64,000 nt of DNA from Halobellus captivus (GTDB lineage: Archaea > Halobacteriota > Halobacteria > Halobacteriales > Haloferacaceae): the NCBI RefSeq assembly GCF_007655485.1, contig NZ_VJXQ01000002.1, positions 305,173 to 369,172 of the forward strand. The letters run 5' to 3'. This document shows, piece after piece, positions 17,707 to 26,976 of the stretch; within the stretch, counting starts at the first letter, position 1; each line of letters opens with the position of its first letter. The position numbers and the translations under genes are program-made. The notes beneath the pieces were generated by a model. It saw only the letters and a list, made by a program, of their open reading frames with translations, was not told the origin of the DNA and searched no databases.

Positions 17707-18324
17707 ATGAGCGACGAACACGAGACACACGGTCATCACGACGACCACGATCACGGCCATACTCACGACCACGACAACAAGCACGCGCACGACCACGAGG
17801 ACCACCACACACACGAGCACGGGGACCACCACGCACACGACGTCGGATCGCTCGGCGTCGCCGTGTTCACCGTCTCGACGTCGCGGTCGCTCGATGAGGA
17901 CCCCGCGGGCGACGTCATCGCGTCGGCCTTCGAATCCGCAGGCCATAATATCACCGTCAGAGAGATCGTTCCCGACGACTTCGACACGCTCCAATCGAAG
18001 GTCAACGCCGTCGTCGACCGCGACGACGTCGAGGTAGTCGTGACGACCGGCGGCACAGGGGTCACGCCGGACGACGTGACCGTCGAGGCCGTCTACGACC
18101 TCTTCGAGAAGACGCTTCCGGGCTTCGGCGAGCTGTTCAGACGGTACTCCGAGGACGAGATCGGGACCCGCGTGGTCGGAACACGAGCGACCGCGGGCGT
18201 CGTGCAAGGCGTCCCTGTGTTCTGTCTCCCCGGCAGCGAGAACGCCGCCCGACTCGGCAGCGAGGAGATCATCGTTCCCGAAGCGCCGCACCTGGCGGGA
18301 CTGGCGACGCGCCCCGAGGAGTGA
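17707..18324 (+). CDS. moaB: MoaB/MogA-family molybdopterin protein with His-rich N terminus
   Basis: 205 residues. Residues about 48-200 form a MoaB/MogA domain (MoCF_biosynth): VVTTGGTGVTPDD is the signature, and VPVFCLPGSENAARLG corresponds to the usual LPGS loop. The family adenylylates molybdopterin during molybdenum-cofactor assembly. The first 46 residues contain 19 His in a DH/HH-rich stretch with many Asp, a likely metal-binding tail. An in-frame TTG at 17680 exists, but the ATG at 17707 is preferred. No other cofactor genes are adjacent; a MoaD-like gene is 21 kb away. Confidence 0.88.
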   Translation: MSDEHETHGHHDDHDHGHTHDHDNKHAHDHEDHHTHEHGDHHAHDVGSLGVAVFTVSTSRSLDEDPAGDVIASAFESAGHNITVREIVPDDFDTLQSKVNAVVDRDDVEVVVTTGGTGVTPDDVTVEAVYDLFEKTLPGFGELFRRYSEDEIGTRVVGTRATAGVVQGVPVFCLPGSENAARLGSEEIIVPEAPHLAGLATRPEE

Positions 18325-18351
18325 GGAACTCACAGGCTTGCGTCCGACGGT

Positions 18352-18500
18352 ATCGAATGGCGAACAGTCGGCACCCGGTCGCGACAGACCCCGTTGATCG
18401 CGACGACTCCCTCCCGCGCCGACGTGCCGAAACAACCGCGGCCCGACGCGGGGTGACGCTCAGAGCACACCCACGCTGGCCGCGTTCTCGTATATAAACG
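18352..18500 (-). ncRNA. candidate structured RNA element, copy A
   Basis: Read on the minus strand: a TATA-like CGTTTATATA (18500-18491), then after about 22 nt a hairpin with stem GGGTG/CACCC plus TGC/GCG, then CCGCG/CGCGG, then a 4-bp stem on a CACG loop, then an extra 7-bp hairpin GTCGCGA/TCGCGAC absent from copy B, and finally GTGCCGACTGTTCG. Copy B at 54804-54920 aligns along the whole length, and stem differences are compensated. It lies antisense in the gap between moaB and ilvD. It could instead be a dispersed DNA repeat; a GTG-started 46-codon frame also begins at 18470. Confidence 0.45.
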
Positions 18501-18583
18501 CTCGCTGGGCCCTTTTCGGGGCAACGTCCTCGTCGCGCGCGAGAACCGTAATCCCCGACGCTCGTGTGCGGATTGCGGTGTGA

Positions 18584-18594
18584 CTATACGTATA
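18584..18594. promoter_or_regulatory. TATACGTATA palindrome upstream of ilvD
   Basis: A perfect palindrome TATACGTATA sits about 35 bp before the likely ilvD TATA box (CTTTTAATG at about 18626-18634). Its symmetry and position suggest an operator for a dimeric regulator such as an Lrp-type protein; this is inference. Confidence 0.35.
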
Positions 18595-18656
18595 CGTAAC
18601 TGATCGCGGTGCGGCCATGCGTGGCCTTTTAATGCCGCTGCGACTACGTCTCAGAT

Positions 18657-20414
18657 ATGAGCCAACAGGAACCACGCGAACGCGAGGACGGAGACCGGGA
18701 GCCGTTCTCCACCGGAAAGGACCCCGATCTCCCCAGTACGGACGTTACCGAAGGCCCCGATAAAGCGCCGCACCGCGCGATGTTCCGCGCGATGGGATTC
18801 GACGACGAGGACCTCGGCTCGCCGATGGTCGGCGTCGCCAACCCCGCCGCCGACATCACGCCGTGTAACGTCCACCTCGACGACGTCGCCGACGCCGCCA
18901 TCGAGGGAATCGAAGACGCTGACGGGATGCCGATCGAGTTCGGGACGATCACGATATCCGACGCGATCTCGATGGGTACCGAGGGGATGAAGGCGTCGCT
19001 GATCTCCAGAGAGGTCATCGCCGACTCCGTCGAACTCGTCGCCTTCGGCGAGCGGATGGACGCCCTCGTCACCGTCGCGGGCTGCGACAAGAACCTCCCG
19101 GGGATGATGATGGCCTCGATCCGAACGGATCTCCCGTCGGTCTTCCTCTACGGTGGCTCGATTATGCCCGGTCAGCACGAGGGCCGCGACGTGACCGTCC
19201 AGAACGTCTTCGAGGGCGTCGGAACCTACGCGCAGGGCGAGATGGACGCGGACGAACTCGACGATCTCGAACGCCACGCCTGCCCCGGCGCGGGCTCCTG
19301 CGGCGGGATGTTCACGGCGAACACGATGGCCTCCATCTCCGAGGCGCTCGGGATGGCTCCGCTCGGCACCGCCGACGCGCCCGCCGAGTCGCCCGAGCGC
19401 TACGACGTCGCGCGGCGCTCCGGCGAGGCCGTCCTTCAGGCGGTCGAAAACGACCTCCGCCCCTCCGATATCCTCTCGAAGGAGTCCTTCGAGAACGCGA
19501 TCGCCCTGCAGGTCGCGATCGGTGGCTCGACCAACGCCGTGCTCCACCTGCTCGCGCTCGCCGCGGAGGCGGACATCGACCTCTCGATCGAGGAGTTCGA
19601 CGAGATCTCTCGAAAGACGCCGAAGATCGCAAACCTCCAGCCAGGAGGAACAAAGACGATGAACGACCTCCACGAGGAGGGCGGCGTGCCGATCGTCATT
19701 CGACGCCTTTTCGACGCCGGGCTGTTCCACGGCGACGCGATGACCGTCACCGGACGGACGATCGCCGAAGAGCTCGAACAGTTGGATCTCCCGGACGACT
19801 ACGAGATCTCGGACGAATTCATCTACACCGTCGACGACCCCTACCAGGAGGAGGGCGCAATCAAGGTCCTCACCGGCAACCTCGCTCCCGACGGCGCGGT
19901 GCTGAAGGTGACCGGCGACGACGCGTTCCACCACAGCGGCCCGGCGCGCGTCTTCGAGGGCGAAGAGGAGGCGATGCGCTACGTCCAAGAGGGGAACCTC
20001 GAATCGGGCGACGTCATCGTCATTCGAAACGAAGGGCCGCAGGGCGGTCCCGGGATGCGCGAGATGCTCGGCGTCACGGCCGCCGTCGTCGGCCAGGGCC
20101 ACGAGGACGACGTCGCGCTCATGACGGACGGTCGGTTCTCCGGGGCGACCCGCGGCCCGATGGTCGGTCACGTCGCGCCCGAGGCCGCCGTCGGCGGGAC
20201 GATCGGACTCATCGAAGACGGCGACGAGGTCACCGTCGACATCCCGGAACGGGAGCTTTCAGTCGACCTTTCGGAATCCGAACTCGAAATCCGCCGCGAG
20301 GAGTGGGAGCCGCGCGAACCGGCCTACACCTCCGGCGTGCTCGCGAAGTACGGAAACGACTTCGGATCGGCCGCGAACGGCGCGGTGACGAACCCCGGCG
20401 CGAAGCGGGAATAG
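18657..20414 (+). CDS. ilvD: dihydroxy-acid dehydratase
   Basis: 585 residues, full length. IlvD dehydrates 2,3-dihydroxy-isovalerate and -methylvalerate in valine and isoleucine synthesis, using an Fe-S cluster. The three cluster cysteines are Cys70 (ADITPCNVH), Cys143 ([11 protein letters not shown]) and Cys215 ([15 protein letters not shown]). [17 protein letters not shown] is the conserved C-terminal block. A TATA-like CTTTTAATG lies 24-31 nt before the ATG. It stands alone, without ilvBNC, as is common in haloarchaea. Confidence 0.97.
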   Translation: MSQQEPREREDGDREPFSTGKDPDLPSTDVTEGPDKAPHRAMFRAMGFDDEDLGSPMVGVANPAADITPCNVHLDDVADAAIEGIEDADGMPIEFGTITISDAISMGTEGMKASLISREVIADSVELVAFGERMDALVTVAGCDKNLPGMMMASIRTDLPSVFLYGGSIMPGQHEGRDVTVQNVFEGVGTYAQGEMDADELDDLERHACPGAGSCGGMFTANTMASISEALGMAPLGTADAPAESPERYDVARRSGEAVLQAVENDLRPSDILSKESFENAIALQVAIGGSTNAVLHLLALAAEADIDLSIEEFDEISRKTPKIANLQPGGTKTMNDLHEEGGVPIVIRRLFDAGLFHGDAMTVTGRTIAEELEQLDLPDDYEISDEFIYTVDDPYQEEGAIKVLTGNLAPDGAVLKVTGDDAFHHSGPARVFEGEEEAMRYVQEGNLESGDVIVIRNEGPQGGPGMREMLGVTAAVVGQGHEDDVALMTDGRFSGATRGPMVGHVAPEAAVGGTIGLIEDGDEVTVDIPERELSVDLSESELEIRREEWEPREPAYTSGVLAKYGNDFGSAANGAVTNPGAKRE

Positions 20415-20578
20415 TTGGTTTCGCTCGTCGATTTTCTGAGCCCGATTCCGGGCTGGTCGCAATTGTTGGCATCCCCTTTCGACGTCCGCAACGATGGTGA
20501 GGTCCGCAGCAGGTATGTCAAATTTTAGCAAATCACCCACTACCTTTTGGTCCGTGGCGAGCGAATCTCTCTGACGCA

Positions 20579-21061
20579 ATGGCGCAATCACCAACGATCG
20601 GCGACGAGGCACCGAACTTCCGCGCGACGCTCGCTGACGGGGAGTTATCGAAGTTCGAGTTCGACGACGCGCTGGGCGACGGTCCGGTCGTCCTCGCCTT
20701 TTTCCCGGGTGCGTTCACCCCTCCGTGTACGAGCGAGATGGTCGCCTTACAGGAATCCCTCGCCGACTTCGAGTCCGCGGGCGCGACCGTCTACGGGGTG
20801 AGTGCCGATTCGGCGTTATCGCAGAACGCCTTCCGGGAGAAGCACAGCCTCGAGTTCGGCCTACTCAGCGATATGGCCCGCAGCGCGATCGACAAGTACG
20901 GACTGGAGATCGATATCGACGCCCTCGGACTCGTGGGTGTCGCCAACCGCGCGGTGTTCATCGTCGACGAGGACGGCACGATCGCCTACGATTGGATCGC
21001 CGACGATCCGACCAACGAACCCGACTACGAGGAGCTACTCAACGAGGTACGGGAGCTGTAG
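20579..21061 (+). CDS. peroxiredoxin with a single cysteine
   Basis: 160 residues of the AhpC/TSA fold. The peroxidatic Cys50 lies in FFPGAFTPPCTSEM, with the expected Thr and Pro before it and a conserved Arg-bearing strand (VANRAVFIVDEDG) later. It is the only cysteine in the protein, so it must work by a 1-Cys mechanism, with an external thiol (for haloarchaea possibly gamma-glutamylcysteine or a thioredoxin) as reductant. It detoxifies hydrogen peroxide or organic peroxides. Confidence 0.92.
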   Translation: MAQSPTIGDEAPNFRATLADGELSKFEFDDALGDGPVVLAFFPGAFTPPCTSEMVALQESLADFESAGATVYGVSADSALSQNAFREKHSLEFGLLSDMARSAIDKYGLEIDIDALGLVGVANRAVFIVDEDGTIAYDWIADDPTNEPDYEELLNEVREL

Positions 21062-21094
21062 GTCGGGGGCGATCGCGGTCCGAGTACCGCTCTG

Positions 21095-21140
21095 CGCACA
21101 GTGCTTCCATCCTTCGCACAGTGCTTCCATCCTTCGCACG
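21095..21140. repeat. 20-bp tandem repeat after the peroxiredoxin gene
   Basis: Two identical 20-bp units CGCACAGTGCTTCCATCCTT (21095-21114 and 21115-21134) and the start of a third, degraded unit. Perfect identity suggests a recent duplication. It lies 33 bp after the peroxiredoxin stop. Confidence 0.8.
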
Positions 21141-21182
21141 GCGCTTCGAAACCCTACTTGTTGACGCCGTCATAGCGCCAGT

Positions 21183-21740
21183 ATGCACCACGATTCGGTA
21201 CGAGCGACCTTTCCGGAACTCGATGCGATCGAGGACGACGAGTTGCGTTCGGGCGTCGTCGACGCGTGGGCGACCGCGATGGCGGAGAACGGCATCGACG
21301 ACCTCCGAGGAGTCCCGTGGCTGCCACCGACGCAGCGCGAGTTGGGTATCGAAGACGAAACCCTTGTCGGCCACGTGCGCGACGTGACCGCGGGATCGAT
21401 CGCGCTCGCCGACGTGCTCTCCGAGCGACGTGGAGACAAACTGGACCTCGATCTCGACGTCGTCGTCGCTGGCGCGCTCGTCCACGACGTGAGCAAGCTC
21501 GCGGAGTTCGACGGAATGGACGATACGCCCGTCTACGACCTCCTCGGACACCCCTACTACGGCGTCCACGTCGTCGCGCGGGTCGGCCTCCCGATCGAAC
21601 TGGCCCACATCGTCCTCTCGCACACGGGCCGAACGAACGTCGAACCCGCGACGATCGAAGCCGAAATCGTCCGGCGCGCCGACGAGGTCGCCGCCGCGTC
21701 GATCCGGTGGCGCGCGACCGACGACCTGCGGACGGTATAA
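21183..21740 (+). CDS. HD-domain phosphohydrolase-like protein
   Basis: 185 residues. The HD motif is VHDVSKLAEF (His101-Asp102), with further metal-ligand candidates His64 (LVGHVRDVT), His123 (LLGHPYYGVH), His147 (VLSHTGRT) and Asp168 (RRADEVAAA). The fold hydrolyses phosphoester bonds in nucleotides or cyclic nucleotides, but the substrate is unknown. The gene is convergent with asd; two hairpins with T-runs separate them. Confidence 0.82.
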   Translation: MHHDSVRATFPELDAIEDDELRSGVVDAWATAMAENGIDDLRGVPWLPPTQRELGIEDETLVGHVRDVTAGSIALADVLSERRGDKLDLDLDVVVAGALVHDVSKLAEFDGMDDTPVYDLLGHPYYGVHVVARVGLPIELAHIVLSHTGRTNVEPATIEAEIVRRADEVAAASIRWRATDDLRTV

Positions 21741-21819
21741 CAGAGACGCGGCGTCGCGGTCGCTGTCAGCGGGAGCTCTTTATAAGACGTAGTACCGCGA
21801 GGGGAACGAAGCGAGCCGA

Positions 21820-21846
21820 GCGGGAAGTTTTTCCCGCCAGGTTTTT
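21820..21846. terminator. hairpin with T-tract between the HD gene and asd
   Basis: GCGGGAA-gttt-TTCCCGC (21820-21837) followed after three bases by GTTTTT. On the plus strand this is a good intrinsic terminator for the HD gene; the A-run in the loop region also gives U-rich RNA on the other strand. Confidence 0.6.
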
Positions 21847-21857
21847 GTCGGGGGTTC

Positions 21858-21899
21858 GAGGTCGCGCGGAGCGCGGCCGAGGACCTCCGAATAAAAAGG
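21858..21899. terminator. second inverted repeat next to the asd stop
   Basis: GAGGTC (21858-21863) pairs with GACCTC (21882-21887), with a GC-rich inner part, and the AATAAAAAGG run at 21889-21900 is read as a T-rich stretch on the minus strand directly after the asd stop codon. Possibly part of a bidirectional terminator. Confidence 0.45.
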
Positions 21900-21903
21900 A
21901 GGG

Positions 21904-22938
21904 TTAGACCCAGCCCTCTTCGACGAGGAGTTCGCCGTTGAGGACCGACGCGCCGGCCGCGCCGCGGATCGTGTTGTGCGCGAGGCAGTTGTACTTCACG
22001 CCGTCTGTCGTCTCCTGGATGCCGCCCGCGGAGATCTGCATCCCGTCGCCGCGCTCGCGGTCGAGTCGGGGCTGCGGACGGTCGAAGTCGTCGAAGACGT
22101 GGATGAGTTGCTCGGGGGAAGAGTGCAGATCGGCGCTCGGGAACCCGCGCATCGCCTCCGCCGCGTCGTCCGGGGAGACGTCGTCAGCGGTTTCGGCGAA
22201 GACGTTCTCCAGGTGGCCGTCGAGCGTGGGGATTCGGTTACAGGAGGCGGCGACGTCCATCCCGTGCAGTTCGAGTGCTGCGCCGTCGAACGAGCCGAGG
22301 AGCTTTCGGGATTCGGTCTCCATCTTGTCGTCCTCGCCGTTGATGTGCGGGATGGCGTTGTCGATGATCTCCATCGAGGTGACGCCGGAGTAGCCCGCGC
22401 CGGAGACGGCCTGTAGCGTCGATACCTGCACCGATTCGAGGCCGAACTGATCGAGCGCGGCGAGCGTCGGGACCATCGTGATCGTCGAGCAGTTCGGGTT
22501 CTTCACGAGCGCGCCGTCCCAGCCCCGCTGGTCGCGCTGCACGTCGATCAGATCGAGGTGATCGGGATTGATTTCGGGGATCGTCAGCGGCACGTCGGGG
22601 GCCATCCGGTCGTTCGAGGAGTTCGAGGAGACGACGTAACCCGCTTCGAGGAAGTCGGGTTCGACGTCTGCGGCGGCGCCGGAGGGAAGCGACGAGAACA
22701 GCAGATCGACGTCGTCCGGAACGGCTTCCGGGCTCGTCTCGCTGACCGTCATCTCGGCGACATCGTCCGGAATCGGCGTGTTCACGCGCCACTTCGCGGC
22801 ATCGCGGTACGTCTTCCCCGCGCTCGACTCCGACGCTGTCAGCGCCGCGAGCTCGAACGTCGGGTGGTCTTCGAGAAGCTGGATGAATCGCTGTCCCACC
22901 GCGCCCGTTGCGCCGAGGATACCGACACGTACTGTCAT
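21904..22938 (-). CDS. asd: aspartate-semialdehyde dehydrogenase
   Basis: 344 residues. Asd reduces aspartyl phosphate to aspartate semialdehyde, the branch point to threonine, methionine and lysine. The NADP-binding loop is GILGATGAVGQRF (6-18), the catalytic Cys150 is in VKNPNCSTITMVP, and QAVSGAGYSGV is the substrate loop. Of the long open frame, the start at MTVRVGILGATG is chosen because it begins the Rossmann fold. Confidence 0.96.
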   Translation of the reverse strand: MTVRVGILGATGAVGQRFIQLLEDHPTFELAALTASESSAGKTYRDAAKWRVNTPIPDDVAEMTVSETSPEAVPDDVDLLFSSLPSGAAADVEPDFLEAGYVVSSNSSNDRMAPDVPLTIPEINPDHLDLIDVQRDQRGWDGALVKNPNCSTITMVPTLAALDQFGLESVQVSTLQAVSGAGYSGVTSMEIIDNAIPHINGEDDKMETESRKLLGSFDGAALELHGMDVAASCNRIPTLDGHLENVFAETADDVSPDDAAEAMRGFPSADLHSSPEQLIHVFDDFDRPQPRLDRERGDGMQISAGGIQETTDGVKYNCLAHNTIRGAAGASVLNGELLVEEGWV

Positions 22939-23166
22939 TACCGTTGGCGTGAGAGGCACACACATAAGGCGGTTTGGATTCCCGGCGTCTCTCACGAACG
23001 TTTAGCCGGATCCGACGGATGGTGAACCCAACGGAAAATATTCGAAGAGTGACGCAGAAAATTCGACGTTCGTCACGTCCTCCGTGCCACTCGCGACACG
23101 CGATTCGTTCCCAAGCCGAAGGAATCGGTAACTGGGTATTTTTGTCGACCGATCAATAGCTGAGAT

Positions 23167-23442
23167 ATGCCAGAAGAGCAACTGTTCAAAACCGAGGCGA
23201 CGCAGACCCGACGGGAAATCGCCGACACGCTCGTGGCGGTCGCCGAGGAGATCAAATCCGGGACAGTCACGTTAGGGGGGATGGACGAACCGGTCGAGGC
23301 GTCGATTCCGGCGGACCCGACGTTCGAGGTCGAACTGGAGCGACTCACCGACTCCGAGACCGGCGAGGAGCGCTACGAACTCGAGTACGAGATCCGTTGG
23401 CGGCGAACTCCGACAACATCGACCGAGACGGAAGCGGAGTAA
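23167..23442 (+). CDS. amphi-Trp domain protein
   Basis: 91 residues. The pattern of an N-terminal helix ([18 protein letters not shown]), a Gly-rich turn (SGTVTLGG) and amphipathic strands ending [11 protein letters not shown] is that of the short amphi-Trp domain (TIGR04354 type), named for its conserved Trp. These small proteins are frequent in haloarchaea; function unknown. It ends 98 bp before the biotin carboxylase gene and may share its transcript. Confidence 0.75.
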   Translation: MPEEQLFKTEATQTRREIADTLVAVAEEIKSGTVTLGGMDEPVEASIPADPTFEVELERLTDSETGEERYELEYEIRWRRTPTTSTETEAE

Positions 23443-23540
23443 CCGACAACTGCCTCGCCCAATTGCATTCGACAGCTGTCGAACTCCCCTTCGTGCAGAA
23501 CCGACAGATAGAGGTGGCGCGTTTCAGAACACATCGGCAA

Positions 23541-25406
23541 ATGTTCAACAAGGTTCTCGTCGCCAACCGCGGGGAGATCGCCCTCCGCGTGATGCGGGCG
23601 TGCCGCGACTTGGGCGTTCGGACCGTCGCCGTCTACAGCGAGGCCGACAAGCACGCGGGCCACGTCCGGTTCGCTGACGAGGCGTACAACGTCGGGCCCG
23701 CGCGCGCGGCCGAATCCTACTTGGACCACGAGGCGATCATCGACGCCGCCCGGAAGGCCGGTGCCGAGGCGATCCACCCGGGCTACGGCTTCCTCGCGGA
23801 AAACGCGACGTTCGCGCGGAAGGTCGAAGAAAGCGAGATCACGTGGGTCGGTCCCTCCGCGGATGCCATGGAGCGCCTGGGGGAAAAGACGAAAGCCCGC
23901 ACGCTGATGCAGGACGCCGACGTCCCCGTCGTCCCCGGGACGACGGAGCCCGTCGAATCCGCCGAGGAGGTGAAAGCGATCGCCGAGGAGTACGGCTATC
24001 CGGTCGCGATCAAGGCCGAGGGCGGCGGCGGCGGCCGCGGTCTGAAGGTCGTCGAGTCGGCCGAGGAAGTCGAGTCACAGTTGGAGACGGCCCAGAGGGA
24101 GGGGGAGGCGTACTTCGACAACGCCTCCGTCTACGTCGAGAAGTACCTCGAATCGCCGCGACACATCGAGGTGCAGATCCTCGCCGACGAACACGGCAAC
24201 GTGCGACACCTCGGCGAACGCGACTGTTCGTTGCAGCGACGACACCAGAAGGTGATCGAGGAAGCGCCGTCGCCCGCGCTCGAGGACGACCTCCGCGAGC
24301 GGATCGGCGAGGCGGCCCGTCGCGGCGTCAGCGCGGCCGACTACACCAACGCCGGGACGGTGGAGTTCCTCGTGGAAGATGGAGAGTTCTACTTCATGGA
24401 GGTCAACACCCGGATCCAGGTGGAACACACCGTCACCGAGGAGGTCACCGGAATCGACGTCGTGAAGTGGCAACTGCGGGTCGCCGCCGGTGAGGAACTC
24501 GACTTCGCGCAGTCGGACGTCGAGATCGACGGGCACGCGATCGAGTACCGAATCAACGCCGAGAACGCCGCCACCGAGTTCGCGCCCGCGACCGGCACGC
24601 TCGAAACGTACGACGCCCCGGGCGGCATCGGCGTCCGCGTCGACGACGCCGTCCGCCAGGGCGACGAGATCGGCGGCGATTACGACTCGATGATCGCGAA
24701 GCTGATCGTCTCCGCGGGCGACCGCACGGAGTGTCTCGCCCGCTCCGAGCGGGCCCTCTCGGAGTTCGCGATCGAGGGTGTCGAGACGATCATCCCCTTC
24801 CACCGACTGATGGTGACTGACCGGTCGTTCCGCGCGGGCGAGCACACCACGAAGTACCTCGACGAAGAACTCGATCCGACGCGGATCGAGCGCGCCGTCG
24901 AAAAGTGGGGCTCCGGCGACGTCGGGGACGGTTCGGACGACGCGCACGGCGGGAGCGAGACCCACGACGGAAGCGACGGGGACGGGGGCGGTCAGGTGAC
25001 CGAACGCGAGTTCACCGTCGAGGTCAACGGCAAGCGGTTCGACGTCAACCTCGAAGAGCGCGGCGCGCCGCCGATTCCGGATCTCGAGGCCGCGGGCAGC
25101 GGGGCCGCCTCCGGGAGCGGACGGCCCTCGGCGCGTTCACGCCCGGAAACCGCTGCCAGCGACGACGGCGACGAGGTCGCCGTCGAAGGGGACGGCGAAC
25201 AGGTCAAAGCCGAGATGCAGGGAACGATCCTGTCGGTCGACGTCGAGGAGGGCGAGGAAGTCGCCGCGGGCGAGGTGGTCTGCGTGCTCGAAGCGATGAA
25301 GATGGAGAACGACGTCGTGGCCGAGCGCGGCGGTACCGTCACGCAGGTCCTCGTCCGCGAGGGCGACAGCGTCGATATGGACGACGTGCTCGTCGTGCTC
25401 GAATAG
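23541..25406 (+). CDS. biotin carboxylase with fused BCCP, acyl-CoA carboxylase alpha subunit
   Basis: 621 residues: a full biotin-carboxylase domain (1 to about 450), an acidic Gly/Ser/Asp linker and a C-terminal biotin-carrier domain. [17 protein letters not shown] is the conserved start. [10 protein letters not shown] is the ATP-grasp glycine loop and [15 protein letters not shown] the active-site segment. Lys587 in EAMKMEN is the biotinylation site. It is the alpha chain of an acetyl-/propionyl-CoA carboxylase (accC/pccA-like); the carboxyltransferase beta gene is not in this window. The adjoining birA supplies the biotin ligase. The open frame upstream of 23541 overlaps the amphi-Trp gene and is not used. 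Confidence 0.93.
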   Translation: MFNKVLVANRGEIALRVMRACRDLGVRTVAVYSEADKHAGHVRFADEAYNVGPARAAESYLDHEAIIDAARKAGAEAIHPGYGFLAENATFARKVEESEITWVGPSADAMERLGEKTKARTLMQDADVPVVPGTTEPVESAEEVKAIAEEYGYPVAIKAEGGGGGRGLKVVESAEEVESQLETAQREGEAYFDNASVYVEKYLESPRHIEVQILADEHGNVRHLGERDCSLQRRHQKVIEEAPSPALEDDLRERIGEAARRGVSAADYTNAGTVEFLVEDGEFYFMEVNTRIQVEHTVTEEVTGIDVVKWQLRVAAGEELDFAQSDVEIDGHAIEYRINAENAATEFAPATGTLETYDAPGGIGVRVDDAVRQGDEIGGDYDSMIAKLIVSAGDRTECLARSERALSEFAIEGVETIIPFHRLMVTDRSFRAGEHTTKYLDEELDPTRIERAVEKWGSGDVGDGSDDAHGGSETHDGSDGDGGGQVTEREFTVEVNGKRFDVNLEERGAPPIPDLEAAGSGAASGSGRPSARSRPETAASDDGDEVAVEGDGEQVKAEMQGTILSVDVEEGEEVAAGEVVCVLEAMKMENDVVAERGGTVTQVLVREGDSVDMDDVLVVLE

Positions 25407-25411
25407 GGCGG

Positions 25412-26359
25412 ATGAACGAGACACGACGCGCACTGCTGGCGGCGCTCGCCGACGGCTCGGTCCCCGGGCCGACACTCGCGGAACGGCTCGGCGTGTCGCG
25501 GGCGGCCGTCTGGAAGCAGGTCGACGCGCTCCGCGAGGAGGGGTTCGAGATCGAGAGCGGCGACGACGGGTACCGCCTGGTCGGCGTCCCCGAGTACGGC
25601 GCGGCCGCCCTGGAGTTCGGCCTCGACGCCCCGTACGCGGTCGAGTACCACGACCGGGTCGCGAGCACGAACGACTGCGCCCGCGAACTCGCCGAGGAGG
25701 GGGCATCAGACATCGTCGTGGTCGCAGATGAACAGACCGGCGGCCGCGGGCGGTTGGCGCGGAGGTGGACCGCACCCAAAGGCGGTATCTGGGCGAGTCT
25801 GCTCGTTCGACCCCGACGTCCCCCCGCGGAGATTCCGCTGTACACGCTCGCCGCGGCCGTCGCGGTCGCCCGGGCGAGTCACGAGGTCGGCGTCGACGCG
25901 CGCATCAAGTGGCCGAACGACGTCCTCGTGGTGGACGCGTCGGGACGGGAGCGAAAGCTCGCGGGCATCCTGACGGAGATGGAGGGCGAGGCCGACCGCG
26001 TCTCCTGGCTCGTCGTCGGCACGGGCGTGAACGCGAACGTCGATGCCGACGACCTCCCGCCGGGAGCGACGAGCCTCCGCGCGGAGGTGGGCGACGTCGA
26101 CCGGCGCGCGTTCCTCCAGCGGATGCTCGAAACGTTCCACGAACTCACGAGCGACGGGGCGAACCTCGATCGGATTCTCGACGCGTGGCGCGAACACGCC
26201 GCGACGCTCGGTCGACGCGTTCGGGTCGAGACGCCAGGTGGCGTCATCGAAGGCGACGCCGTCGACGTCCAGTTCCCGGGGAGTCTCGTCGTCAGAACAG
26301 ACGACGGCGAGGAGCGCGTCGTCCACGCGGGCGACTGCGAACACCTGCGGCCAGCGTGA
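25412..26359 (+). CDS. birA: biotin-protein ligase with N-terminal HTH
   Basis: 315 residues. An N-terminal winged HTH (TLAERLGVSRAAVWKQVDAL, 21-40), the catalytic domain with GRGRLARRW (111-119), KWPNDVLV and GTGVNANVD, and a C-terminal SH3-like part (VETPGGVIEGDAVDVQ). It biotinylates the BCCP lysine encoded directly upstream (5-bp gap, one operon), and the HTH suggests it can also repress biotin-related promoters, as E. coli BirA does. Confidence 0.94.
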   Translation: MNETRRALLAALADGSVPGPTLAERLGVSRAAVWKQVDALREEGFEIESGDDGYRLVGVPEYGAAALEFGLDAPYAVEYHDRVASTNDCARELAEEGASDIVVVADEQTGGRGRLARRWTAPKGGIWASLLVRPRRPPAEIPLYTLAAAVAVARASHEVGVDARIKWPNDVLVVDASGRERKLAGILTEMEGEADRVSWLVVGTGVNANVDADDLPPGATSLRAEVGDVDRRAFLQRMLETFHELTSDGANLDRILDAWREHAATLGRRVRVETPGGVIEGDAVDVQFPGSLVVRTDDGEERVVHAGDCEHLRPA

Positions 26360-26398
26360 GTATTCGGTCTTTCCGGCGTAAGTCTAACTGGCGTTGTT

Positions 26399-26461
26399 AC
26401 TCTTCCATCTGGTGTCGGGACTCATCTTCCTGGCGTCGGCACTCGTCTATCTGTACGCGGT
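26399..26461. repeat. 21-bp degenerate tandem repeat after birA
   Basis: Three 21-bp units beginning ACTC (26399, 26420, 26441), with a further degraded unit before them, in the 3' flank of birA. In one frame they encode hydrophobic heptads, but the frame starts with TTG and runs antisense to the next gene, so a DNA-level repeat is more likely. Confidence 0.6.
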
Positions 26462-26539
26462 TCTCGGACTACTCGGTGAACCCACTCGACTCGAAAACGC
26501 AACAAAAAGAGCCCCCGCGGTCGTCGCAGTCGACAGCGA

Positions 26540-26821
26540 TCAGTTGCCGTCGCCGCCGTCCGTCAGCGGTCGGCCCCCGGCGGTGAGGACGCCGTCGGCG
26601 ATTTCGCGCGCTTCGGCGGGCGACGGACGGCTGCCGTCGACGAACCGAGATCCGAGTTCCTCGACGACGTTCATCACGTCCGAGAGGTTCCCGTGCTCTG
26701 AAACGTCCGCGAAGACGTCCTCGTACGCGTGCGCTTCCCAGTAGCTGATCTCGTAGTCGTACGTGTCTGCCTGCGAGGCGACCGAGTATTGGAGCTGACG
26801 TGCCGCGTCTGAGGGGCGCAT
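26540..26821 (-). CDS. conserved haloarchaeal protein, unknown function
   Basis: 93 residues, predicted mainly helical: RQLQYSVASQADTYDYEISYWEAHAYEDVFADV, described here only as an aromatic- and acid-rich first half, then DVMNVVEELGSRFVDG and a helix PAEAREIADGVLTAG with a polar tail. No Cys, metal motif or membrane segment. It resembles small haloarchaeal proteins without assigned function. It is convergent with birA and divergent from the phosphatase gene at 26977. Confidence 0.55.
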   Translation of the reverse strand: MRPSDAARQLQYSVASQADTYDYEISYWEAHAYEDVFADVSEHGNLSDVMNVVEELGSRFVDGSRPSPAEAREIADGVLTAGGRPLTDGGDGN

Positions 26822-26976
26822 ATTCGGGGTAACGTTGTGCCAATACTAAAGTGTACTCCGACTCGAAATCGAGTTAATTGTGCCGCACAGTCGTCCTCGA
26901 CCGGATCGACGGGATCCGACCACGAGCCGTGCGTCGAACCCGTGCGTTTAGGAGGGCGGCGGACGGCCACTCGGAT

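Noticed and set aside
18330..18524. Small protein coding potential in element A (GTG at 18470)
   Set aside because: The frame is broken by a 1-nt indel in copy B while the pairing is kept, so RNA or DNA structure explains the conservation better; the peptide is not excluded.
26394..26744. TTG-started 116-codon membrane-like frame
   Set aside because: Its hydrophobic start is the translation of a 21-bp DNA repeat and it runs antisense into a more credible gene (26540-26821).
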